Origin: Chryseobacterium takakiae
Lineage (GTDB): Bacteria > Bacteroidota > Bacteroidia > Flavobacteriales > Weeksellaceae
Assembly (NCBI RefSeq): GCF_900129385.1
Contig: NZ_FQVO01000008.1
Location: 146,448 to 210,447 of the forward strand
Direction of reading: 5' to 3'
DNA length: 64,000 nucleotides
How positions within the stretch are numbered: the first letter of the stretch is position 1; each line of letters begins with the position of its first letter. The notes beneath the pieces are model-generated. The model did not search any database, was not told the DNA's origin, and saw only the letters and a program-made list of their open reading frames with translations. This document shows positions 32,845 to 39,970 of this stretch, one piece after another. Position numbers and translations under genes: made by a program.

Positions 32845-33699
32845 TTAAGCTTTTACAGTAAGCAGATTTACAGTTTTAGAAACGGTATCTTTAATTTCGG
32901 TTCTTTTCACAATAAAATCTACGAATCCTTTTTCCTGAAGAAATTCCGAAGTCTGGAAACCTTCCGGCAAATCTCTTCCGATGGTTTCACGGATAACTCT
33001 TGGTCCTGCAAACCCGATCAGTGCGCCCGGTTCAGCCATGATGATGTCGGCTGTCATTGCGAAAGACGCCGTAATTCCTCCAAAAGTAGGGTCACAAAGA
33101 TAAGCAATGTATAAAAGCCCAGCTTCCGAAAGCTGAGCCAGCTTTGCCTGAACTTTTGCCAACTGCATCAGAGAGTATGTTGCCTCTTGCATTCTCGCTC
33201 CACCGGATTGGCAGATGATCATATACGGAAGCTTTTTCTGGATACAATAATCTACGGCTCTCCTGATTTTTTCTCCCATTACGGAACCTAAAGAACCTCC
33301 AATAAAAGCAAAATCCATACAGGAAACCACCATTTCAGTTCCTTTTACGGTTCCGACAGCATTTCTGATGGAGTCGGTTAGCTTCGTTTTAGCCTTAACT
33401 TCTTTCAGCCGGTCTGCGTATGGTTTTGTGTCTTTAAAGTTCAGAATATCAATGCTTTCAACATTAGCGTCCAGTTCTGTGAATTTACCTTCATCAAAAA
33501 GAATGTCAAAAAATTCCGCACTTCCTATTCTTACATGAAATCCGTCTTCAGGAGAAACGTAATTGTTTCTTCTCAGTTCGTCATGTTCCACGATTTTTCC
33601 TGACGGTGTCTGATGCCAAAGACCTTTTGGTACGTCTTTCTTTTGATCAGTAGAGGTCGTAATATTTTGTGCTTTTCTCTTAAACCACTCGAATGCCAT
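32845..33699 (-). CDS. accD: Acetyl-CoA carboxylase carboxyltransferase subunit beta, no zinc ribbon
   Basis: 284 residues. AccD with AccA moves CO2 from biotin-BCCP to acetyl-CoA, the first step of fatty-acid synthesis. Motifs: [16 protein letters not shown] region [31 protein letters not shown], and IGFAGPRVI. In most bacteria the N-terminus has a four-cysteine zinc ribbon (WxKCPxC...CPxCxxH). Here that stretch reads [20 protein letters not shown] and [13 protein letters not shown], keeping the fold-level pattern but with all four cysteines replaced. So the zinc site is lost while the domain is retained. Confidence 0.94.
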   Translation of the reverse strand: MAFEWFKRKAQNITTSTDQKKDVPKGLWHQTPSGKIVEHDELRRNNYVSPEDGFHVRIGSAEFFDILFDEGKFTELDANVESIDILNFKDTKPYADRLKEVKAKTKLTDSIRNAVGTVKGTEMVVSCMDFAFIGGSLGSVMGEKIRRAVDYCIQKKLPYMIICQSGGARMQEATYSLMQLAKVQAKLAQLSEAGLLYIAYLCDPTFGGITASFAMTADIIMAEPGALIGFAGPRVIRETIGRDLPEGFQTSEFLQEKGFVDFIVKRTEIKDTVSKTVNLLTVKA

Positions 33700-33791
33700 A
33701 TTGTTTATATATTGATGAAAAATAAATGATAAGTGATGGAAGACGGTTAATTAGAATTAATTATCTATCACATCACTTATCATTAATAATT

Positions 33792-34862
33792 TTATTTAAG
33801 CGTATTTACGTTATTTAAATCTTCAAATGCCTGAACAAGTCTCTTCGAGAATGTTTCTTCTCCTTTTCTTACCCAGACTCTCGGATCGTAGAATTTCTTA
33901 TTCGGTTTTTCTTCCCCTTCAGGATTTCCGATCTGAGCTCTCAGGTAATCAATATTGTTAACCATGTAATCTCTGATGCCTTCTGTGTAAGCAAACTGCA
34001 GATCCGTATCGATATTCATTTTAATGACACCATAATCAATAGCTTCTCTGATTTCTTCCAGAGTAGATCCGGAACCGCCGTGGAATACGAAATTGATAGG
34101 TTTTGCCGCTGTTCCGAATTTTTCCTGAACATATTTCTGGGAATTATCCAGAATTTTCGGCGTTAGAACAACGTTTCCTGGCTTATAAACCCCGTGTACA
34201 TTTCCGAAAGCAGCCGCAATCGTAAAGTTTTCTGAAATAGCTTTTAATTTTTCGTAGGTATAAGCTACATCTTCAGGCTGGGTATATAATTTTGAATTAT
34301 CAACGTCAGAATTGTCAACACCATCTTCTTCACCTCCTGTAACACCAATTTCCACTTCAAGAGTCATTTGCAATTTTGCCATTCTCTCAAAATATTTTGC
34401 GGAAATTTCAAGGTTTTCTTCTAAAGATTCTTCAGAAAGATCCAGCATGTGAGAAGAATACAGTGATTTTCCTGTCTGCTTGTAAAATTCTTCGTTGGCA
34501 TCCATCAATCCGTCGATCCAAGGCAATAATTTTTTTGCGCAGTGGTCAGTATGAAGAATTACAGTAGCTCCGTATGCTTCTGCAAGGGTGTGAATATGTT
34601 TTGCTCCGGCGATTGCTCCTAAAATAGCCGCTTTCTGACCGTCATTGCTTAATCCTTTTCCTGCATTGTAAGCAGCACCTCCGTTAGAGAACTGAATAAT
34701 TACAGGTGAGTTTAGTTTCGCTGCAGTTTCCATAACCGCATTTACGTTGCTTGAACCAATTACGTTTACTGCCGGTAATGCAAATTTGTTTTCTTTAGCA
34801 TGCTGAAAAATATCAGTAACTAATTGACCTGTGGCAACTCCTGCCGGGAAAATTCTGCTCAT
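33792..34862 (-). CDS. fbaA: Class II fructose-bisphosphate aldolase
   Basis: 356 residues, matching the longer class IIA group. It interconverts fructose-1,6-bisphosphate with dihydroxyacetone phosphate and glyceraldehyde-3-phosphate, using Zn. Visible: ATVILHTDHCAKKLLPWID (Zn-binding His and catalytic Asp), EVEIGVTGGEEDGVDN, AFGNVHGVYKPGNV (metal His) and VFHGGSGSTLEEIREAI (phosphate-binding loop and third His). It is upstream of accD by about 90 bp on the same strand. Confidence 0.96.
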   Translation of the reverse strand: MSRIFPAGVATGQLVTDIFQHAKENKFALPAVNVIGSSNVNAVMETAAKLNSPVIIQFSNGGAAYNAGKGLSNDGQKAAILGAIAGAKHIHTLAEAYGATVILHTDHCAKKLLPWIDGLMDANEEFYKQTGKSLYSSHMLDLSEESLEENLEISAKYFERMAKLQMTLEVEIGVTGGEEDGVDNSDVDNSKLYTQPEDVAYTYEKLKAISENFTIAAAFGNVHGVYKPGNVVLTPKILDNSQKYVQEKFGTAAKPINFVFHGGSGSTLEEIREAIDYGVIKMNIDTDLQFAYTEGIRDYMVNNIDYLRAQIGNPEGEEKPNKKFYDPRVWVRKGEETFSKRLVQAFEDLNNVNTLK

Positions 34863-34932
34863 GTTTTACTTTTTAATATAAATTATTAGGGTTTGTAAAA
34901 TTCCTGTAAAGGTAATCATTTTTGCTTAATTC

Positions 34933-35799
34933 TTAATTTCTTTTATCTCTACCCCAAAGCAGCTTCTGACGAATGGTTTCGTAAAAGCTGAGATCATTCG
35001 GCTGTACGAGAAGAATCTGGAAATCGGCTTTTTTAATGATGATTTCCTTATCTGTTTCAATATGTATCAGCCGGGAGTCTAATGAAAGCGAATACTGTGG
35101 TACACGGCTTTCCACTTTGAATTTAATTTCTACCTTATCATTCACTACCAATGGTCTCACATTGAGGTTATGCGGAGCGATGGGTGTAATCACAAAGTTT
35201 TCGTTGTTCGGAGAAATGATGGGTCCGCCGCTGCTTAAGGAATATGCGGTAGAGCCGGTAGGAGTGGAGACAATAACGCCGTCACCCCAAAACACGTTGA
35301 GAAATTCATTGTTAATATAAGAATCTACCGTAATCATAGAGGTGGTTTCTTTTCTGGAAACGGTAACGTCGTTCAGCGCATAGGGAAAAAAGTCTTCTAT
35401 TTCCGGAGATGTCACTTCAATAACGGAGCGACGGCTGGTTTTCACATCTCCTTTTAAAATGGAATCCAATGCATTAAATGCTTCTTCTTTGGTAAAACTC
35501 GCGAGGAATCCAAGTCTTCCTGTATTTACTCCTACAATGGGAATTTCCAGGTCTTCAATAAAGGTTAAAGAATTAACAATAGTTCCGTCCCCACCAAAAG
35601 TAAAGAAAAGATCTACTTCTTTATCCAGAAGATCCTGTTTGCAATTAAAGGTTTCGAAAATTTTTGAGAACTGAAGTGCTTCAGCCATTTCATCATATAA
35701 AACAGATTTTACGCCTCTGCTTTCAAGCTCGGAAATGAATTTGCTTAAATATAAAAAGGTATCTAAATCTTTTTTCTGGGAATATATGGCTGCCTTCAT
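34933..35799 (-). CDS. nadK: NAD kinase
   Basis: 288 residues. It phosphorylates NAD to NADP. The GGDGT motif is FTFGGDGTIVNSL, followed by VGVNTGRLGFLASF, the NDV-x-R region (YALNDVTVSRKETT), and the glycine-rich WGDGVIVSTPTGSTAYSLSSGGP (key residues T-P-T-G-S-T-A-Y, quoted in part). Downstream of the CBS-domain gene by 6 bp, a pairing usual in flavobacteria. Confidence 0.95.
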   Translation of the reverse strand: MKAAIYSQKKDLDTFLYLSKFISELESRGVKSVLYDEMAEALQFSKIFETFNCKQDLLDKEVDLFFTFGGDGTIVNSLTFIEDLEIPIVGVNTGRLGFLASFTKEEAFNALDSILKGDVKTSRRSVIEVTSPEIEDFFPYALNDVTVSRKETTSMITVDSYINNEFLNVFWGDGVIVSTPTGSTAYSLSSGGPIISPNNENFVITPIAPHNLNVRPLVVNDKVEIKFKVESRVPQYSLSLDSRLIHIETDKEIIIKKADFQILLVQPNDLSFYETIRQKLLWGRDKRN

Positions 35800-35805
35800 T
35801 GGTTT

Positions 35806-36456
35806 TTATATTTCTATAAATTTTTGGAAAAACCCGAATCTGTCCTGAAGAAGATCTGATTTTTCATCAGAATAATACTTTTGTACAATCCGATAGTCAT
35901 ACCGGTCGAATGTTTCATCAATAGAACTCAGATTTTCATTGCTGATTTTGATGGTCACCTGGATTACATCATCAGACATATTGCTGATAAAGGCTCCGTA
36001 GAATTTGGAATTGTTACTTTCCACAATATTGGCGATCTCCGTCATTGAATATTTTCTGGAAGGGGTCTCGATGGTGAGAATGGCCCCGGATTCGGAAAAA
36101 AGCGGATATTTCGACAAATCCTGAAAGATGTCTTCGCAGCTTATATAGCCGAGGTATTTTTCATTTTTGTTGATAACAGGAATAATGTTGGCATTGAAGG
36201 TGTAAAACAACCTGATGCTGTCCATAATATTGTTGTCTTCAAGAATGGCAAAGCGCTCAATCTGATGCTCAAGGTCTTTGAGGGTGCCTTCTTCTTCATA
36301 AAGAAAATCTTCTGCAAGAGCCCCGTAAAAATGGTGGGATTTTTTGATGAAAATATGAGAATATCCAAACGCTTCCAGCGTATCTCTTGCTGATTCTATG
36401 GAGTCAGTCAGGCTAAAGCATGGAAAGTCTTTTGAGATATATTCCTTGATAAACAT
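35806..36456 (-). CDS. CBS-domain protein paired with nadK
   Basis: 216 residues. Two CBS motifs fill residues 1-140 (SARDTLEAFGYSHIFIKKSHHFYGALAEDFL; NIIPVINKNEKYLGYISCEDIF in part), followed by an ACT-like domain (GAILTIETPSRKYSMTEIANIV and VQVTIKISNENLSSIDETF in part). CBS modules bind adenosine nucleotides, so this protein may sense energy state for the NAD kinase encoded 6 bp downstream; that is inference from gene order. Start at ATG; there is little space upstream, with no clear promoter. Confidence 0.85.
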   Translation of the reverse strand: MFIKEYISKDFPCFSLTDSIESARDTLEAFGYSHIFIKKSHHFYGALAEDFLYEEEGTLKDLEHQIERFAILEDNNIMDSIRLFYTFNANIIPVINKNEKYLGYISCEDIFQDLSKYPLFSESGAILTIETPSRKYSMTEIANIVESNNSKFYGAFISNMSDDVIQVTIKISNENLSSIDETFDRYDYRIVQKYYSDEKSDLLQDRFGFFQKFIEI

Positions 36457-36540
36457 TGTGCTAATTTATAAAAAATTAAACGAAACTTTTTCCGAATGTC
36501 AAACTTTTTTTCTCTAAAAAATAAAAAAATGATTTTAAAA

Positions 36541-36571
36541 TTTGTTTGTGACAAAAAATTGGGTATCTTTG
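36541..36571 (+). promoter_or_regulatory. Plus-strand promoter with no gene downstream
   Basis: TTTG at 36541-36544, 19-bp spacer, TATCTTTG at 36564-36571. It reads into a 70-bp gap, ending at a plus-oriented terminator at 36608-36642. All flanking genes are on the minus strand. Confidence 0.55.
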
Positions 36572-36576
36572 TCGCC

Positions 36577-36642
36577 TTTCATTTTTACTTTTTATTAGAT
36601 TTATTTCAAACTGCACTGTCTTTTAGGCATATGCAGTTTTTT
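36577..36642 (+). ncRNA. Candidate very short RNA
   Basis: Predicted from a plus-strand promoter (36541-36571) and the intrinsic terminator: arms AAACTGCA (36608-36615) and TGCAGTTT (36632-36639), with a 16-nt loop and six T. The product would be about 65 nt and contains no ORF. Position of the transcript start is inferred from the usual 5-7 nt distance after the -7 element. Could also be a relic of a deleted gene. Confidence 0.3.
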
Positions 36643-37172
36643 CATTTCAGGGCTTTTACAAACTCCCACATTACAATTCCGCCACAAACACTCACGTTGA
36701 GTGAATGCTTGGTTCCCAGCTGAGGAATTTCAATAAATGAATCAATATGAGCCAATGCCTCATCGCTGATTCCTTCTACTTCATTCCCCAAAATCATGGC
36801 ATATTTTTTAGAAGAATCAATAGTAAAATCCGTAATCATTTTACTGTCTGTTGTCTGTTCAATCCCGATCACTTCAAATCCTTCTGATTTTAACTCATTA
36901 ATAACGGTGATTATATCATTTTCATATTTCCAGTCAACGCTTTCTGTTGCTCCCAGTGCTGCTTTGTGAATTTCACGATGCGGTGGCTGAGGGGTGATTC
37001 CGCAGAGGATTATCTTTTGGATAAGGAAAGCATCCGCAGTTCTGAAAGTTGCCCCTACATTATGCATGCTTCTGATATTGTCCAGAACAACAATTAACGG
37101 AATTTTTTCTACCGTCTTAAAGGTTTCCACATCAATTCTGTTGAGCTCTTCCAGTTTTAATTTCTGTACCAA
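36642..37172 (-). CDS. TrmH/SpoU-family RNA methyltransferase
   Basis: 176 residues. The SPOUT knot motifs are present: motif 1 DNIRSMHNVGATFRTADAF, motif 2 AMILGNEVEGISDEAL, motif 3 IEIPQLGTKHSLNVSVCGG (S-L-N-V-S). It would use S-adenosylmethionine to methylate the 2'-O ribose of an RNA, tRNA or rRNA; which one cannot be told. The N-terminal Arg/Asn of motif 1 is present, so it appears active. The stop codon overlaps a plus-oriented terminator. Confidence 0.9.
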   Translation of the reverse strand: MVQKLKLEELNRIDVETFKTVEKIPLIVVLDNIRSMHNVGATFRTADAFLIQKIILCGITPQPPHREIHKAALGATESVDWKYENDIITVINELKSEGFEVIGIEQTTDSKMITDFTIDSSKKYAMILGNEVEGISDEALAHIDSFIEIPQLGTKHSLNVSVCGGIVMWEFVKALK

Positions 37173-37229
37173 TGTATTTTTTATTAATGGTTTATAAATA
37201 TGTACGATTTCTAAATGCTTCCAGATTTG

Positions 37230-38111
37230 TTATTTTTCTGAACACATGATCTGATGAACGCTTCTTTCAATATTCTGCGCAATAGTCTCCATCGGAATAT
37301 CATTTTCATCATTATTGAACGGATCTTCAATTTCTTCGGCGATCATCTCAAGGCTCATTAAAACATAATAGACAAAAACCGTAAGCGGAATCATGAAAAG
37401 ACCGATAGAAATCACATAAGCTACAGGCAAGGCCAGGACATATAAAATGATAAACTTCTTGACAAAAGAGGAATATGAATAGGGAATAGGGGTGTTTTTA
37501 ATACGTTCACAGCCGCCGCATACATCCAGGAAGCCCGAAAGCTGCGTATCCAGATAAAGCATTTCCACATCTGAAATTTTACCTTCTTTTTTAAGCTGAT
37601 TAAGTTTGTGCGTCAGCAGGATCACAATTTCACTGGGACCGTGATGCTTGATGTATTCTTCAATTTCAGAATAATCTTCATCCAAAGCAAGTCGTGTAGA
37701 TTCTTTTGAAAGATGCTTAGCCAGAAAGTGTGGAAAAAATTTCAGGTATCTGGCAATCTGATCGGCATTTTTCCGGTCGTCGGCAAGAATCGTATTGATC
37801 TTAATGGCAAAATTCCTTGAATCGTTGACAAGTTTTCCCCAGAGCTTTCTGCCTTCCCACCATCGGTCGTAAGCTGTATTGGTTCTGAAAACCAGCAACA
37901 GCGAAAGCACAAAACCCAAAAGAGAATGAATCATGCTTACATTACTGATGGGCGATTTGGAAGAAAGATGAAGGTATTCTACCTCAAGATATTCAATTCC
38001 CCAGGAATATAATCCTACCAGAACCATAGTCGGAAACAGGATTTTCAGGGTGTCGCTTTTATGAAGGCTGAAAAGGATTTTCAGGAAATGTTTGGTATTG
38101 TAAACTCTCAT
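37230..38111 (-). CDS. Bestrophin-family ion channel
   Basis: 293 residues, with four membrane helices and the family signature NTAYDRWWEGRKLWGKLVND (the RFP-equivalent YDRWWEGR). Bacterial bestrophins form pentameric channels for anions or cations such as Na+. Other landmarks: LLVFRTNTAYDRWW near residue 75, PIPYSYSSFVKKFIILYVLALP, and the C-terminal IEDPFNNDENDIPMETI which in the family binds Ca2+ (cluster of acidic residues). Transcribed alone. Confidence 0.92.
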   Translation of the reverse strand: MRVYNTKHFLKILFSLHKSDTLKILFPTMVLVGLYSWGIEYLEVEYLHLSSKSPISNVSMIHSLLGFVLSLLLVFRTNTAYDRWWEGRKLWGKLVNDSRNFAIKINTILADDRKNADQIARYLKFFPHFLAKHLSKESTRLALDEDYSEIEEYIKHHGPSEIVILLTHKLNQLKKEGKISDVEMLYLDTQLSGFLDVCGGCERIKNTPIPYSYSSFVKKFIILYVLALPVAYVISIGLFMIPLTVFVYYVLMSLEMIAEEIEDPFNNDENDIPMETIAQNIERSVHQIMCSEK

Positions 38112-38198
38112 ACGATCGGTTGGTGCTACAAATATAAAATTTTCGTTTTATCCTGACCTTATTTAAATATTGAAGATGCAGAATAAATGGATGATTAA

Positions 38199-38385
38199 TT
38201 TAACGCTATGTTCGCAGTGATTTTTATGTATAAAGATGTTTTTCGAGCGCAAGGGCGTTTCACTCAGCTAAGGCTTACGCTATCATTTGCTGAACATAAA
38301 CTGAAGGTTTACGAACGAAGTTTAACCCTTGCGCTCGGAAGAATGTTCATGAAACAAGGTAAACCTTACCGAACATAGCGTTTAA
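38199..38385. repeat. TTAACGC-bounded intergenic repeat with nested inverted repeats
   Basis: Lies in a 397-bp gap with no gene. Outer inverted repeat: TTTAACGCTATGTTCG at 38199-38214 and CGAACATAGCGTTTAAA near 38371-38387 (one base longer). Inner inverted repeat: CGAGCGCAAGGG at about 38243-38254 with CCCTTGCGCTCG at about 38326-38337. The core contains CAGCTAAGGCTTACGC and GGTTTACGAACGAAG. It resembles the block at 10158-10288, which shares TTAACGC ends and GCAAGGGC. I take both to be degenerate copies of a flavobacterial intergenic repeat. Confidence 0.65.
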
Positions 38386-38508
38386 AATTATAGCCATATT
38401 AAATTTACATAGGATCAATTTTATAAAAATCTGTTACATTATACCTTTAAATTTTATCAAAATTCAAAAAAGCCTTACTTTTATTCGCAAATAAAAACAC
38501 CACGTCAA

Positions 38509-39378
38509 ATGATTCTTGGAAACGTAGATATTGTCACTGATATCAGCAAAGAAGATTTTCAGAACAATTATTTTAAAAAGCATAAACCTCTGCTCATCAG
38601 AAATTTTGCAAGCCGATGGGAGGCTTTTGATAAATGGAACTTTGATTTTATCCGCGAAAAGGCCGGCGAACAGGATGTTCCGCTGTATGATAACAAACCT
38701 GCCGATGCATCCAAGAGTTCCGATGCTCCTGTCACCCACATGAAAATGAAGGATTATATCGACACCATCAGAAATAAACCTTCCGATCTGCGTATTTTCT
38801 TTTACATTATTACCGACCGTCTTCCGGAACTGCTTAAAAATTTCACCTACCCTGATTTGGGCATGAAGTTTTTTAAAAGACTACCTACGCTGTTTTTCGG
38901 AGGTGGTGAAGCACATGTGCTGATGCATTATGATGTGGATTTGGGAGATTTTCTGCATATTCATTTTGAAGGGAAAAAGAGAATTCTGCTGTTTGATCAG
39001 AAACAATCTGTCTATTTATATAAAGTACCGTTGTCAGTCCATACGATCTACGAAGTGGATTACGAAAATCCTGACTATGAAAAGTTTCCGGCGTTGAAAT
39101 ATGCGCAAGGCTACGAAATTTTTATGGAACATGGTGATGCGCTTTTTATTCCGGGAGGTTTCTGGCATTTCAACAGGTATCTTGAGCCCGGATTTTCGAT
39201 GTCGCTTCGTGCACTGCCCAACAAGCCTGCCGTTTTTGCCAATATGCTGTATCATGTATTTGTTATGCGGTATACGGATAAGTTTATGCGAAAACTTTTT
39301 AAAGCGAAATGGGTGAATTACAAGCAGAAATGGGCGTATGAGAAGAGCTCGGAGGCTTTGGCTAAACATGAAGGATAA
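38509..39378 (+). CDS. Cupin-8/JmjC-like Fe(II)/2-oxoglutarate oxygenase
   Basis: 289 residues. Double-stranded beta-helix with the metal triad His140-x-Asp142 (LMHYDVDLGDFLHIHFEG) and His220 (FIPGGFWHFNRYL). N-terminal KPLLIRNFASRWEAFDKWNFDF is the usual opening of Cupin_8 proteins. These enzymes hydroxylate proteins, RNA or small molecules; target unknown. The C-terminal helical extension (VNYKQKWAYEKSSEAL) is basic. Transcribed alone, following the repeat-filled gap. Confidence 0.88.
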   Translation: MILGNVDIVTDISKEDFQNNYFKKHKPLLIRNFASRWEAFDKWNFDFIREKAGEQDVPLYDNKPADASKSSDAPVTHMKMKDYIDTIRNKPSDLRIFFYIITDRLPELLKNFTYPDLGMKFFKRLPTLFFGGGEAHVLMHYDVDLGDFLHIHFEGKKRILLFDQKQSVYLYKVPLSVHTIYEVDYENPDYEKFPALKYAQGYEIFMEHGDALFIPGGFWHFNRYLEPGFSMSLRALPNKPAVFANMLYHVFVMRYTDKFMRKLFKAKWVNYKQKWAYEKSSEALAKHEG

Positions 39379-39450
39379 TTTTCGCGGATTCACGTTTCAC
39401 GGATAATTATGTTTAATTTCAATAATGTATTTAATTAATATACAAGGATC

Positions 39451-39825
39451 ATGAAATTACTTTACTTAAGTTTATTTTTTACATTTTCAATTTCTCTTTT
39501 TAACTGTCAAAGTCGTTATAGTCCGATTAAAATGAATAAAGAACTTACAACCCTTACAAAATCAAAACTTGTTTTGCAAAGTGAAATTAATTCTTTGATT
39601 TCCGAAGGAAAATGCAAATATTTGATAAAAGAAAGAAATTATGCTGCTCCTGTTGGTCTAACTGCAAAGCGGGATTTGAAAAATGCAGCAAAAGGAATTG
39701 ATGAATGGGTAGAATTGGATAAAGGAAATGCATATGTACTTACAAATTACAAATGGATATTAATTGATAATTTTGGCTCATCACAATTACATGTAGATTT
39801 TGATACTTTATATTGTAATGAATAG
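39451..39825 (+). CDS. Small lipoprotein of unknown function
   Basis: 124 residues. The leader MKLLYLSLFFTFSISLFNC places a lipidated cysteine at residue 19, although Asn before Cys is a weak lipobox. The mature part (KMNKELTTLTKSKLVL, NYAAPVGLTAKRDLKN, KWILIDNFGSSQLHVDFD) is not recognised. AT-rich with its own short 5' region. Downstream, 39826-39970 contains only AT-rich DNA and a degenerate repeat trace (GAATCTGTGAAATTTGTGGG). Confidence 0.6.
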   Translation: MKLLYLSLFFTFSISLFNCQSRYSPIKMNKELTTLTKSKLVLQSEINSLISEGKCKYLIKERNYAAPVGLTAKRDLKNAAKGIDEWVELDKGNAYVLTNYKWILIDNFGSSQLHVDFDTLYCNE

Positions 39826-39970
39826 GTTCAAATAAAGGCGATATTTATTTAACGTAAATAGGCTCAATCATCCGAGAGAATCTGTGAAATTTGTGGGAAA
39901 AATACAAAGCTCTTTACTCCTTCTATTTTATTTCCTATTTTTACCGACCAATTTTTAAGACAGAATTTTA

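Noticed and set aside
32845..33699. accD as a pseudogene because of the missing zinc-ribbon cysteines
   Set aside because: The frame is intact, catalytic motifs are complete and it has a normal terminator.
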